In this document: positions 36,501-51,300 of the stretch, piece by piece
Position numbering within the stretch: position 1 is the stretch's first letter
Layout of the letters: the number at the start of each line of letters is the position of its first letter
Assembly: GCA_947179485.1 (NCBI GenBank)
Contig: OX359250.1
Coordinates: 22,942,887 to 23,006,886, forward strand
Origin: Allacma fusca
Lineage: Eukaryota; Arthropoda; Collembola; Symphypleona; Sminthuridae
Length of the DNA: 64,000 bases
Direction of reading: 5' to 3'
Notes under the pieces: generated by a model
Database searches by the model: none
The model's input: only the letters and a program-made list of their open reading frames with translations
Told to the model about the DNA's origin: nothing
Program-made: the position numbers and the translations under genes

Positions 36501-39101
36501 CATGTGCTTAATCTCATCATGAAAATCCTCCCTACCTCTTTTCTGTGAAGGGATAATGAGATTTCTCATGTTCTCTTTGCATACACATTACTCGCTGATG
36601 CTATCTGAAATAAGAAACTGGAGTCACAACAATTTTAACTTGATTGCTTCAGATTATGATTACTGGCGATTCAAGATTTCAGGCAGTCCTGAGAATTCCA
36701 GGGTTGACTTGAGCCATGACACTCGTTGGTCTCAAAGCACCAGAGTAGCACATAACGCTGGCAGGGATTATGAACATTTAATCTCCTGTTAAATGTAAGG
36801 GTGCATGTTGTCTTCAAAATATTACCATAGATGTATACATGTGTCTTATTTAGACAAGATTTTAATTTTCGCATTCCTGGGATTTCTTCTATAATGAGAG
36901 TAGAATTATCGAAGTGCAAATCCTCAGACGTATTGTCAGAGGGAAATTAGCATGACCGGGATATGGAGTGTTACAACATGACACTAACCTGTTTAGGATC
37001 ACAATTATCTCAGGGTTTATCAATAGATTTGCCATGTACTTATTCTTTGATTCAAACATGGTAAACGCATATTTTATGGAGCATCTTCCCCTGATGACGG
37101 AAAGGACCTAGTATGTTAATAATCCAGGGTGAAAAAGCACAATTTTTGTCGAGATTCAGGTAGTAAACTCAAGGCGTGCTATAGGGTAATAAGAAAAATA
37201 ATTAATTCCTTTAGGACTGAAAGGTAATCATTACCAGCACTGAATTTAAACGGTAATAATGAAGTTCTACTGTAGCATAACAAATCAAGAGCCGGAGCTC
37301 CGTCAAGACTCTTGCGCTACATATGTCTGCAATTACATCTCTCATCCGCTGGTGTTAAAGTGGATTAAGAACCTTTCGATTTGCCTTAAACGGTGCCAGT
37401 TAATGTACAATTATAGCTATTGAGATGTCGGCAGACACGTAACATGCAGTTACATCCGAATTTTTAGCGATACTTTTCCCTATAACTTGCTCAGCATATA
37501 TGTTACTCCCTTGTCTTGGCATTACACTCAGGGCTATACACCTCCTGGTTGCAGGGTGTATGTAGTACTGTATGCATGCAAAATAGTATATCTCCTCTAT
37601 ACGTAGAAATAAACAGATTCCTTTCAAATAAATATTGTGGTTCGGCTTGCAATCAGAAATTTGTATTCTCCAACATTTCTAATTATTCCCCGCCAACAAC
37701 AATTAGGTGCAGACGTCTGCGGTAATTGCACCTGCATCCTCGGCTCCTGTAATTACTCTTGGACACGAAGCCTCAGATTTAAAATATTACAAAATAAGAA
37801 GAATTTAAATACTACAAAACCTTACGGCTTATTTTCAATCCCCAAAAATCCGTTCAAATAATTATTACTAACACTACTTACATATAATGCAACTCTCTGA
37901 AATTCATATGGGGATCCATATAATTTGATTTTGGACTCTAAAATTTACAAAGCCACAAGGATGCAAATATATTTTCAAAATCTACATGATGTATAAATAT
38001 ATTTACATGTGCCCAGCTTACTCATTGGGAAAATTGAGACAAGACCTGTATCTCGCTACGTGGGGAGTATTGATGTATCTATTGATTGCCAAAACAGTAC
38101 GTATACAGAAATTTCCGGTTCTCAGAAACCATAAAATGAAATCATTTCCTTCATCATGGGATATGTGGATGTTACGGGGAGAATCCAAGAGAAAAGGATT
38201 TGGAATCGGATGGAATTTTCAAACAAAAAATCTAATCTCGAGATTAAGCGACTGACTATATACCCCATGGTGCTGAGATCCTGAGCAGCGCCCCGTATCT
38301 TCCCTGCCTATGGAATTTTTTTTTTGTAATATAACTAATTCAGGGATCCCAACCCCGCAGCTGCATGTACTTATTGTAATCGTATATGTTTAATCCGTGG
38401 GGATTTAACTGGACGGCCAAATGGGTGATCTTATGTGCTACTAAAGGGGGAAAGAAAAGATGTAGGATTAGATGGATGGGGTTGGTAATGGAAGGTAAAA
38501 TACGTTGTGTGTGCTGTATTAGTGTCACATGCTAACGGTACGGGTCAGGGTACATTTGAACGTCCTCAATGTACAGCTTGAAAGAGGAAGAGACTCAAGT
38601 CCGTGAGATTCCACTTGATTGAAAATGAGTTAGCATAAAGTAAAGAATGCTTAGATGAAAATGCGAAATATGTTCAGCTTGAAAAGTCCCCACTTCTTAG
38701 GAAATGCAACAACTATCAAGATAAAAAGGGGAGAAAAATTTCATTTTATGAACACTTTTTTCTGTCAAATGCTCCTCCACAGACTCCTGCCGCAGGATCA
38801 CAAGTAAATAACATACATCTCTCCGTGTACAGCTACACCGACATGATTTTTTTTTTATCCCTAAACTAGTCTTTTGAGAGAGTAATTTAAGGAACAACGG
38901 GCACGCTGCTGATGTGTCAGTTTTCTCTGCGGACTCTCAGTTACTTCATGTTAGCTTAACACAGTCATGCAGTTGGGTGAGGATTTCCATCAAATTTACA
39001 AATAATGTTATTTCTTCGCCTTCATTATTTCCCTATTTAAGACAGCAGCACCATGTTGCCCCTCCATAAGTGAGACTCTCCGGACCGCGAGCAACCAGAT
39101 C
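33545..39101. other. gene-poor AT-rich DNA
   Basis: Short unrelated open frames only. T runs occur at 38318-38327 and 38845-38855. No gene, no long tandem repeat and no mobile-element coding sequence was recognised. Confidence 0.5.
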
Positions 39102-39158
39102 AACTTTATTTGGTAGCTTTTTTTTTTTTTTTTTGAAAGGAAACTTTATTTGGTAGCT
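39102..39158 (-). mobile_element. minimal poly(A) insertion with 17-bp target-site duplication
   Basis: The 17-mer AACTTTATTTGGTAGCT occurs at 39102-39118 and again at 39142-39158. Between the copies are 23 bp: sixteen T residues (39119-39134) and GAAAGGA. Read on the minus strand this is a few bases followed by poly(A), flanked by a target-site duplication of the size LINEs usually make. It is best explained as an extremely 5'-truncated retro-insertion consisting of little but a tail. It is not a product of the LINE at 1728-7171, which has an ATCT tail. Confidence 0.6.
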
Positions 39159-42100
39159 ACCACAGACCAGAAAGAAAGTTCATGTTTCGGCATTTGAGCA
39201 AACACATGTGTTTAAGGACGCTTAATCATGCTATTGCTCCCAGTTATGCAATTTATTTCATGAAACCGTCATCTCATTTTTTTTGTATCATGAAACAGTA
39301 AAGATCAACCGCGTGGAAGTGCACACATTGTGAGCACACATTAATTCTAAGGGTAAACGATACGGAATCGTTTTGAAGATCAGCAATCAGGCCATGATGA
39401 TTTTCTTTTGGGGGAACTGGGCAGTTGTCAATAGATTAAAACCATTGACGAGGTCATTAGAATCAATAGGGCTGGAGTCGTTTGTCGGTCTGAAGGGGCA
39501 GTTGAGACACGAACCATATATTTTCAATCAGTTTCTGAACTATTTAATGAACGTAAGTCAACTTGACCCTCATGTTTTGTGAATATACAGCCGATTCCTT
39601 CTCTCCTTCATCCCATCAGTGTAAATCTTGGGTCACTCATGCTCAGGGTATTTACTGTCAGCTACATAACTAAAATTTACGACACCCTCAAAAAAATTAA
39701 GGAAGCTTCAAGAAAACAGACTTTCTTAAACTAAACAACTACTAAAGTATGCTTTGAATATATCTTTTAATGCTCACAGTTTCCTTTAAGTACCACGTTG
39801 GATTTTTTCCTGTCCAGACTTGTTTCCTCGACCTTTTTCCCATACACTTGACCATTTTGTAACTGGCTCTAACGACTCATATTTTCATATTTATGTGTAC
39901 GCATCAGTACATAAGTGCTGGTCAGGAAAAGTGGTTAGTCCTGCCAAGAAAACCTTAGTCCGAGGCAAACGTCCGGACTGTGTCTATCCCAAGTCATGTA
40001 TGTAAAACGTACTCTAATTGTAAATTGTCTGAGTAGTCAAACTGTTCCTCCAACCCTTTCCAAGAACTGGTACTCATCAGTAATCCAATAATTACAGGAT
40101 ATTGGCATGTGTATGTAAAAACGGAAGTTCTTTAATCAAAGTACTTGGATTTTAATGGGCCATTTGAGGATAATTGTATCGTTATCGATCCTGTAACACT
40201 ATTTAATTAATAGTCCCCCATAGAAAGATCAATTCGTTCCAGCATCTCCATTCCATCTTCCTCATATTGTACTTGCGGTTTTGTTCAAGTAACTGCACCC
40301 CACCACTTGAAAGTCCTCATGAAATCATTCTATATTATGATGAGAATGATGATGCGAAAAGGGTGGATGTTGTCAACAGGATTTTTTGGAATTTCACTCG
40401 ATCAATTCATTCCCTTACAACTTCCAGTTCAGTCATTTGACGGCAATTAATTATCAAATGTAAATGAGACACCTCTTTATTCCCAAATGTGGTGTTTAGA
40501 CATAGACAGAGACAAAATGACTGTCAAGTCAAAAGCAAAACAGAGATGGGCTAGAGCCTACCTTTGAACTTACAGGTTCTTGTAGGAAGCTCTGTATCGT
40601 TTGCACAGGGGCATGTGTCTCATGTACAATGGAAATTCAAGTTCATTTACGCAATGGTAAATTATGATTTGCTCCCCAGCTCTCATTAAAACAATTGGAA
40701 TTGTACATACGGGAGACTTGAGCCAAAACAACTCCTCACACACACACACACATACACATACACAAGATATGTACATAAATTAGATTGTCTTGGGCTGATG
40801 AATAACTTTACGTAATTATAAGACTCGGTTAAATCATGTGATTACACCAAATTACAGTGCACATAAAAATTCTCTGTAATTACCAAAGGTATCAAAAATC
40901 AATTAGATACAGTGCTACCCATTGATCGACTAATATTTTTAATTGTACGAAATATGTACAGATTTAAAATCTTACCTACACTACAGTGACTTCAGCCAAC
41001 AAAGTCAGGGACGGCTCCAAGATTTGGCTTCGAGCATGAAAGATAAATATTTCAAAGCCCAAATCAGACTCTTATATGTACAAGCTGTGTGTCGGTACAG
41101 TAATTGAATAAAACATGCGGGCATTTACTCTTGCTTGATAATAAGCCGTGGACAGTTTAATGCATGCATTAGGATGCACCGCCAGCCTCCGCATCTTTCT
41201 GGAATACATTAGAATAGGGATTGAAGAGCAGGAGCATAGGGATAATTTTACTCAAGGATGCAGATTCTCTGCCATCCCTGTTGTGAGTCGACCGGGCTGG
41301 TGGAAGAAATAAAAATAATTACTCCGCATTTACGAGAATACATAATTAACCAAGTGAGCAATAAATTTTATTCACAGTTCAAAAGCTGACCTTCCTTCGG
41401 GCAAATCACGATCTGTATAGATTTACAGCCAAATTTTAAATTTGCGGTATATTTCCCCTCACATATGGAACTAATAGCAATAACAAGACGAGGCTCTGTA
41501 AGCTTTTGAAACCAATTTTTGAGACGTTATGACCGATAAAAAAACACGTCGGTCTGTTAAAAAGACAAGATACACGAGACATGGGATGGATTTCCCTATG
41601 AACTAATATGGTTCTCGGATAGAGCCTAAGGTCTCTTATTATAACTGTGATTGATGCACCATGCATGTATTGTTATACGGAGGGAATGAGAAGATAGATC
41701 TGTGACAGAACCCACGTTAATAAAGATTAAAATTAACTTGTTTCTTTTGTAATGTCGAGGTGAAATTAGAGATGGAAGGATTCTGTCCATATGTGTATTT
41801 TTTAAAGTATGAAAAGGTTTAGGATAAGTATACACAAGGTAGTTTCATTAACCTTTCGGGACCTTCAAGGATAATTTGCAAACTCTCAGGAGAGATAACC
41901 CAACTGTGACTTTTTATTGGTGTCTATTTAGCGAGCATATATTCTCCCATTTACCGTACCTCGACCTGCCTCAATCTTCAAGAAATTCAAGATGAAATCA
42001 GTAATCAGTTCTGCTCCTTCAAGTAAGGTGACACTTGTGATTACGGAAAAGGCCTAACGATAATGCACTATGGTTGTATATTGTTATGTATATATGTATC

Positions 42101-42464
42101 TATGCATTTGGATTTACAAAGCTATTTTTCAATAAAGTTTTCAATCCTAATTCCTCATAAAATTCTCCCACAAGGTTTTGATATTTATGGTCTTTTATTA
42201 AGGTACTTTTTATTAGCTAGGTATACGACTATCTATAGACATATGAAGCAAATAAACTTCTTTCATATTTTGAACTTTTATCACTGCTCTTCTTAAGAGT
42301 ATTTTAACGCCACTCAACGAATACTTGAACTATTGGAGTGTGTGGAAATATTGTAGGAATGTTGATGGAAACTGAAAATTGCAATGGTTTCAATACAGAC
42401 GCATTTAGTTCATTTGGAGAAAATAAGCTTAAAATTGTAAAAAGTTACTTCTTTTTTTTTACAG
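39159..42464. other. DNA upstream of the lipocalin; probable 5' UTR intron in its right part
   Basis: No coding exon is supported. It includes a (CA)n microsatellite at 40737-40752. The right end (42449-42464) is a strong polypyrimidine tract plus ACAG acceptor placed exactly before the lipocalin ATG, so an untranslated first exon must lie somewhere upstream. I could not place that exon or a promoter. Confidence 0.5.
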
Positions 42465-42578
42465 ATGAAGTCTAACCTAATTGGAATCCTTGCTTTTGTG
42501 ACGATTGCCAGTGGCCAAGTCCTTATGGAGGGATCGTGTCCATTAATTCCAGTCATGAAAAATTTTTCACCTGAGAAG
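42465..42578 (+). CDS. lipocalin coding exon 1
   Basis: 38 codons: signal peptide, then QVLMEGSCPLIPVMKNFSPEK, with Cys25 of the first disulfide. The ATG is the first three bases of the exon, after TTTTTTTTTACAG. The donor is AAG-GTATGT; phase 0. Confidence 0.88.
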
Positions 42579-45316
42579 GTATGTCGTGCTCGTGCTTGTA
42601 ATGTCTTTCGCTGTCATTATACTCATCCATGAAGTTTCCTTGTGAAATTGGAAAGTGACATGAGAAAAGCGTAAATCCGAATTTACCAAAAAAAAAAAGA
42701 TGTTGAAAATATCTACATCCTCTGGAGTGGTGATGACTCAACCTGCCTAAAATTAGGCTGTAATTCCACTCACAGGCGTGAGAGCAATCAGAAAGCAAGA
42801 AAATCCTCGACAGGGATTTTGGTATCAGTAGCCTCAAATCTGATTAAAGGCTTCACTTCAGCAGTCAAGATAGCTACGCTTTGTTTACACACAAGATAAA
42901 ATTAGAGTTCCATCCAAAAAGTCAGTGGTGAAGGAAAAGCTGGGCGAATGTCTGTAATTATATATACACTTCGAGATTACCACACAATGTCTGTGCGTGT
43001 ACATACACGAATTTATGTAGATATCAATGGCCGGGGTAAATTAAGCCCTCACTCATTGTGTAAAACAGACGGAATCTAGAATGACATTGTTCAACTTGTT
43101 GTTTCCTTGAAAACTCTCAGTTTCAAGTGTGCGTGGTTGGTTACTCAGAAACTATAAATATATCTATGTATACAAAAAAAAACATTATATAGAATATTCT
43201 CCCTTGATTTTTTTTCTCCCTATCTTATATTTTCTTACATTTTATATTTTGCTCAAGTATTTATCTACAGGCATTGTTATAGATACAATGTAATTACTTG
43301 AAACGCATCCACTATCCATATATACATACATAGCTGACGCTGTGAGGAAAGAACGCGTGAAGCTAAATTGTGTATTTGAGAAACAAACTATTATGTATCT
43401 TGCTTCCTTTAATTACAAGGTGTATATAGCACTAGGTATTTAGAGCAGAATCCTCAACCTCCCTGGATGTCTTGTGGTTATGGAGACCGCATCTCCACAT
43501 AAGTGTATCTGTACAAGTCTCAAGTCAGAAGAAGTCTTTGTATAGAGAGAGATGTTTTTGCAGGAAAAAAAAAACTTTTTATTTATTTGTACTTGGGTGA
43601 AAACAAACTTGTCTGTAAAATTACGTTTTCAAACCTATTAATCCTTTCCGAAGTGACCACGACTTTACCTCATTCACTCGGCATAAATTGAGTAATGCAA
43701 CCACCTGTCATTCATTTACCCAGACCTCAAACAGTCTTCTGAGGAATTCGTGGGTACTTTCTATTCTTTCCATCTGCTTTTCATCCCACTTGGCTAAAGG
43801 ACTCTGAAACATTGCTCAAAATCCTTTTCTACATCAGTTCTAAACGCTCTTGTAATTACCCTTGGCTGTTGTGGAAGGGAAATGGTAAAGAGTATTTATA
43901 TAAAGGATGTTGCGATTCTTCCTATTTGCAATGTGGGTATATGCACGTGTGTCTTGAGCCTTCTCTCGGATTATAATGTGTATACGCAGAGATTCTAAAC
44001 TTGGATATTACTGGACTCCATTGGCATTGCAACTGACTGAGACAGTATGAGGCTACTGTGTGTGTCTGTCTGTGTGTACACTTGGGATACTAAACTAACT
44101 GGCTCCTAGTACTATATACAGTACGACCCAGAGGTCGTTTTGCATTTTTATGTAATTACTCAAGCCTGTGTACACCCTCCATATAAAAATAAGGTATGCT
44201 TTGACTGTGAGCGGAGTTCCACAGAAGATTCAGACTTCATACATCAGATAATGTAATCTCGCAGTATCATATAATTATACATATGAGGATACGCCAGCCA
44301 GTCAGTCTACCGGTTCACCAGAAGGAATTCGACTTGTCATTGCCTTTCTGTTCAGGAGAAATTTCATGGTGGTAATACATAGAACCATGAATAAAATGTC
44401 ATGATATTTTTCCCTGTGGAAGCTTCCCATATGTATGTAGAAATACAACTACTATGCAGTAATTCAGGGATACCTTTTTCTCACGACGACATCTCAAATC
44501 TAATCCTTTAGCTAGTGCGCATCAATTAATACCGACATTCACATACGACTGATTTCTGCCCAAATATTTTCACAGGGAGTGCAAAACCTGATCATCAACT
44601 GAGATGTGATGTGTCTCAATGAACTTATAAACAGAATTTACACATATGTGAGATGTATGAGGTACAGTTTTTAATTACGAGACCTTCCTGATCTACATTC
44701 CCGATTCCCACGAATTATATCCACATGATATTGTCCGCTTGACGGATGGGCAATTGAGTCTCAAATCTTTTTGCTCAGCTTCAATACCTAAGGTTACTCT
44801 ATTTTTAAGTGAGTTCTCTACTCCAGCTATAGTATTTACATTACAGTGTATAATCAGCACACAGAACAACTTATTTTCTTTATATGTATGTATTTGACAG
44901 TCCCAGTTCCCAGTACACACTTGTCTAGCTTCGGCTAAACTTCAACTTTCTTGCATGTTTTACTATTGCTTTACAGGTTTTTGGAAGTCTCGATAATTTA
45001 CCTACGTTATTAGAAGCTTCTTAAGAGTAAGGATAATAATAACTATTTGCAGGTCTTAAAACGATATGGGAACTGGAACGTATTTTATTTTGTTTTGACT
45101 GTAATTATGTAAATGGTGTCAGGTCATTTGAGTGTAGTTACTGGAATTTAATTAGGTTCAAATAAATAGTTATACCTTTCAGTAAAATACCTTCAGATTC
45201 CCATGGTAAAGCTAAGAACTCACCATAGCTAGGGTACAACTGTGCAAGGCAGTGCTCTGTACTTATACTTACCAGGCGAGAATTGAAAATCGGTGTGTGA
45301 TAAATTCTAAGGGAGC

Positions 45317-45361
<45 letters not shown>

Positions 45362-48300
45362 AATCAGCTTATAAAGATGAACAAGAAGATAATGTTTAGA
45401 AAAACACTTCGAGAATAGAGTCCAAGTCTGTCTTCACAGAGTGGAATGCCTGCCCTTGAATTTTCGTTTTCTTTCCAGATTAATTGTTCAATGAGAAATC
45501 TGAGCAAATCCATTAAATTGATCATTCATTGCTATTGAAAGTTGAGGAAACCATTGGATAAAAAAGATCCCTTGTAATGATGACTTGTAGAAATATACGT
45601 TCTGTAGTAGAAACCTTTATCCCCAATCTTTGATTTCAAGTTTAATTTCTTCTATTGAATCATATAAGCATTCCATTTTAGGACTATTATTTCTTAAAAC
45701 GATAGATTTCCTCCCTGAACTTACTACTCACTCCGTACACATGAGGTGTATCTCTTCAGTGGATTAAAATCCCTGGTACAATGGTATTTGCTTTCTGATT
45801 GGTCTTCAATGAAAGGGATCGAAGACTGGGGCTGTACAATAGAGAAGAATATATTTTGTAGTGTTTTATTCATCCATGAATACAGCTGATTGAATGGGTG
45901 TGTTTGAATACGGCATATGTCTCCTGATGCTATGAATACTCATATAAGTGAGTTAATCTTTTGATAGATAAAGTCTCTATTACAATAATTTTGGAAACAT
46001 TTTTTTTTTGCAGTTTTTGGGAACGTGGTATGAAATCGAGAGGTATTACTCGGATTTCCAAGTGAATACAAAATGCAATAAAATTGATTTCACTTACAAT
46101 CCTGACGGACGAATTGGTATTTTAACAACAGCACTTCATGAAAAGTAAGATTTTTTTTAGTATATGTACATACTCCTCTTTCCTATAATATATACATGTC
46201 TAAGCATATAAGTACCTCCAAGTTTGATCTGTATAATGATGGATGGAGGGGAAAGAAAAAATCCGAAGACAACTTAAGATTCACACGTTTCGTTGCTTTT
46301 AAAAATTAGTTCTCTCTTGTTACGCAAGGAAGGGCCACTTCCTCAGCATTAGTGAGCTTCCTCAGCGTTTATTTTACCGTGATTTCATGTAATACATTTA
46401 CACTCAACACTCCTCCAATTGCTCACAATCACAGATAAGTAAGCATGACGAATTTTATTCCGCTCAGCCTTGCAGAATTTTTAACAAGAGGAAATTGAAA
46501 GCTTTTGCTGCTTCCTACGATCGATTAATCTTTAATCAGGCGGCACACGACAGATAAAGGATCGATCAAAAGATTTAAAGAGAGAGAGAAGCGTTGGAAA
46601 ACAAATTCTTCCATTTGGAACATTGTCCATCGTTGAGGTTCCGTCCGAAACCCCTTGAATGCATGACTTTACTCCAATATATCCCTCAAAATAAAGGCAT
46701 ATTTCTGCATTTCCCTCCCGATCCTCTAATTTTATGAGCTTGAGACAATGGTTCATTAAATTATTTCCAACCTTACCATGCGTTATTAGTAGTGGAAATA
46801 ATTACCCCACATAGTATTATATATACCCTGGTTATGGGAGCTGTAACACTAGGTTCGTATAGACTCCCAAAAAAAATATATATATAATTTGGCCACGCTT
46901 AGATGTTCAAGTATAGGGATTTGAGTCAGGAACTGCAACCCCGAAAGGCATTTTCGGCGGAAGAATTTGTATAATTGCCCCTACGATTGCATATCGTAAG
47001 GAAATTAATCGTGCGTTTTATTCCATAATTACTATGTATTAAGTTTAATTATTATGCATTGTACTCAGCCCTTTTTATTTACACTCATTATAGTTTCAGT
47101 TATTACAGTTTTTGCTTCTCAATCGAGCGGAGATGAATTTCCTTAGAGTTTTTGAGATATATGTGTCTCGGGATTCATATACCCATGACTTCCCAAACAT
47201 GTGCATATGACCATTGTGCTGAGGAAAATAAAAATTGCACAATTCGTTGAGCATACTCTTGATAAAGACTCCAAAGCGGCATCCCGAGCTGAGAGAGTAC
47301 GGATGATGATGATGATGATGACGACAAACCCTTATGGAAATGTATTTGATGCATGTGCATGTGTACCGTCGGAGGATGGTAAAAATCTCGAGTGCATCCC
47401 GAAAAGTTCAAAGAAGGGAAGGTGAGAACGGAGGTGGTTAGGTAGATGAAATGCTATTTTGTTTACCCGAGAACGTCAACCAACAATACAGTAAGCATAC
47501 GGTGTCCTCATACCCAGAGACAGATAGTACTGTGGGGCTGATAGCCGTGCCGTATTGAGCATTAGAAACGGATACATGGTAAATCAAAGTCTATCAAATT
47601 ACCTCAGTCATTCACATAGGCAGGCCATTTTGAGACTTATTTCGTAAACTCTTACTGCAAGGTTACTTCATTGTTATGCTCAAGTTTGACAAATGGCCTG
47701 GCAAAAGAGAAGAAAACAGAATACTTAATTTTAGTGCAGGTCCCATTCCCCTCATCCGACGTATGGAGCAACAAATTTTCACAAATTTAACTCCTTGTCC
47801 TGTTCAGCCCAAATGCAAAAGTTTTAACGGTTTATTTTATTATCGTAGGGCTAGTTAGCTTCTGTCAGTTCCGTCTCATTGCCAAACTGAACCTGTTTTT
47901 TTTTTCTAAATCCAGCCAATGAGAAATTCAAGCAACAGGATTTTATGCAACTACTAGAAGTTTACTATGCATAGATACATCAGAGCCCACAAATAATGTT
48001 TTCTATCTAAGTATTTATTTTTGCGCAGCAATGGAAAATTCTGACGCCTAGACCCAGTCGACGTTCGTTAGCTGCTGCTGCCAGTAGTGACCAATGCTGG
48101 GAGTCTGATTTGAGCGTAGTATAAGTATATCGTAGACAGTCAGAGTTTATTCCCTGTTTACATGTTCCATAACCTCGACACGTGATCCTACACTCCTAGG
48201 AGACCAAGACCACTACATAAGGGGAAAAGAGCCTAGCTCGAAGCGTCATCAAAACTCAAATCAGGATCGGAATTCATGTTAAAATTAGAATAGCATGCAG

Positions 48301-51300
48301 ACCAGAATTTTACTCACAGAAGCAGAACCTAAGACAAGGCCCTATGCATTGTCTATAAATTCCTATACTGTAAGTTCCACATAGGAAACCAAGTTCTGCA
48401 TGTATGACAAATCCAGAGACTTTGGGTTGTCGATGTGACGTCAATGTATTTGTAAATATCTGTGCCTTCAGTTGGCCTTGAGTTAGAGAATTCAGCAGGA
48501 TTACATATGTACTCATCTAATTGTGAGTGTTTTGAATGACATGGAATGAGCAGCATGCAGTGTGTTGATTCAGACAGACTTTTCTAGAGCTTTTGGCTTT
48601 TGTTATGACTTCCTCATACACAAAACATCGGTTGCCATCGCAATTCTTCAAGTAAAGTAGTGAAGTTTGAACACAGTAGGGGGACATCAAATGAGAATTA
48701 GCTTTTGAAAGGCTGGCTGGATGAGTAATTTGTTTAGGTTATTTCAGGAAGGGGAACAACTTGTACCAGTCCAAAATCTTGTCTGATTGTGAGTCTGATG
48801 TAGCTTTAAAAACCCACTGTAACTTACAATATAGCTAATTACATAGATACTTTAAGTGCTCTCTTAACTTCCCTCAAATCCTAATAACAAGCTGGCAAAT
48901 CCTCTAATCAGGTTCACAGGCTTGCCTGCCAGAAAGTTTTAGGTTTCTCTGTACTTCAGCACGTAGTCCATGCTCTCGAGAGAGGCGTCGATCTCGTTTT
49001 CTTATCATGTGGTCGACTTTCGTATATCTTTAGGCATATGCATGGGATTTGATTTTTAAGTCTTCACACCATAGGACGCATCCTTCTATTATCAGAGTTT
49101 CATGTAAAGTTTTGTTATCTTCCAATCCAGCGAGATTTTTTTATGTCCTTTTGTGACAGAAAAGTTTACTCCGGCAATAAAATCACTTGTATATACATAC
49201 CTAGGGGAGCCGCAAGATGCTTACAGTAATCAAGGACAATTTTGAGGACTCATTACTCAATTGCTGGTATATACTCGAGAATAGGGCGGAATAATTCCAC
49301 TTTGGATATGATACAAATAATACATGAGATTTATTAGCAGCTATAGATTACGTTCCGAGCTTTTAGCTCTTCTTATTACTCAAGGGAGAAATTTCCCTGT
49401 GATTTTGTCATCCTCTTCCGTCTCTGCGCTCAAAATTATTCCCTACATTAAAACACACTCAAAACATTTACTGTACTGGTGTTTTGAGTGTACTAACACA
49501 AATTCTAAAGCACTTGCTTGCTTCACCCACATTAATCTCTCTTACTATGAACTTCAAATGAAACAAATATTAAGGTTTTGACAATTTGTGCTCTCTTTTT
49601 TTTATTCAGTAATAATTATTATTACCCCTGGGCATTTATCTATGATCACTCAGAAGTAGCGGGCTTCAAAAATGCAATATGTCCAAATGTGCAGAGACTT
49701 TGCTGTGGAATTGAGTGAGACAGTGAGGAATGAGGATTCCTGAGTGAGGAAGCGCTTGATTTTTAAGGAGAGTTGACCCGTCGGGGTGAAGTTTATGAGT
49801 GTAGAGGGGATGTCCCGTTAATTTTGAGTCAATCGGCAATTCGGCATTATCATTCGATTGTTGAATTCATGTTACGTTGCAATTATCATCAAGCACATTG
49901 TGAGGAGTTGGAGGCATCAAAAAGGAGTGTGATGTGGGTACGGGCCATCCAAGGAGGTTACGTTGTGAATTCGTCCTCATAATTATAGAGACATGAATTT
50001 AATGCCCTGGTACTAATCAGTGACTCTGTGAGGCACTCACTAACTCACAACATAGTCCTAGATAGGCCCATTTGTAATGACTGGGAAGTAAACTATGAGG
50101 AAGGTAATTCGGACATGAGAGCATCCACCATATTTTCCCTTCCACATATATCTAGGTACAAGTCTCTCATATATGTATGTGACTCATCCAGGAAAAGTGA
50201 TTACAAAACACTGAAGGGAACCCGCACATTTCTGACTCATTGTCAGTTAGAACCACTCACCTTTTTGACGAACTCATAAGAGCTTTTCTCTCCACTGCAA
50301 TAAATATACGGTATTTGAGGGAAGCGCCTGGTATACACGGCTTAGCTCAACCGGGGTTAAGGATACATAAATATTGGGAGAATAAACGTGCAGTAGTCAT
50401 TCATTTAATTAGTCAAGATGACTCCACTACACGCCTTAACAATTTCCCTGTAATTATGCCTCTCGGAATCATCTCTGTAGGTATTTCATCCTTCATGACG
50501 TTTGTTTAGAAGTCGTACGTTACAGTGGGCGCACTTTGCTCCACTCCAGCAAAGAGGCTTCTGTTGACTACCGAAGCCCAACGGTTCATGAGTAAATCAA
50601 GGTGGCAGAGTGATTGATGGCATACAGATCAGATGATTCAGAATGTAATGACTGTAAAATTGGTCAAATCAGAGGACTCTCTGATGGACTTGGGTCTGTG
50701 TATAAATTGCCAATTACATAATAATGTGGACTGAGCGATATAGCAGAGAGTTAATAGTGAGCCTGGTTTCCACAATCCAATCCTTCTACAAGAGACTAGT
50801 ATGTTAATGGCGGTACAGTGTCTTTTCTGATCTAGGGAAAGGTAATAACTCTTAATTCTGTTGTTACAAATATGCCCCGTGGTGGATCGAGTTCAGGCCA
50901 TTATACTCTCTCTCGAGCTCTGTATTAAAACCATCCTCCAAACACAATAGTAATGATGAGTTACCTTGAAAGGTGAAGGTCAATAGTTCAATTAGTAAAT
51001 ATACACTTAGCAAGTGCAAGCCCAGTCAATACATTGATTTCTCGATGGTCTCTCCATGCAAATCCCATGATTACTGGGGTCTGGATAATTCCAGTAGGGA
51101 ACTTAACTTGCATTTTTATTCCATTCATCCAACCAAGATAATTTTGTGGTTTAAATCAATTAAGCAGAAATCCTTGGGGAGTGAGAGAAGGGAATCCTCT
51201 TGCACCCTGAATTTTCTTAAAAAATCCCACAACTCTAATAATTTTTCAATGAATAATAATTATTACTGATACCCAACGTACATACTATGATGATAATGAG

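Noticed and set aside
7306-42464. Apparent excess of TCAAGT/ACTTGA words through the non-coding DNA
   Set aside because: An impression only; I did not count them against expectation. A k-mer count against a shuffled control would settle it.
47201-47425. 74-codon plus-strand frame in lipocalin intron 2 ending at a donor-like AAGGTGAGA
   Set aside because: No acceptor in a compatible phase; including it would not fit between lipocalin exons 2 and 3, which join cleanly; Met run comes from a GAT repeat.
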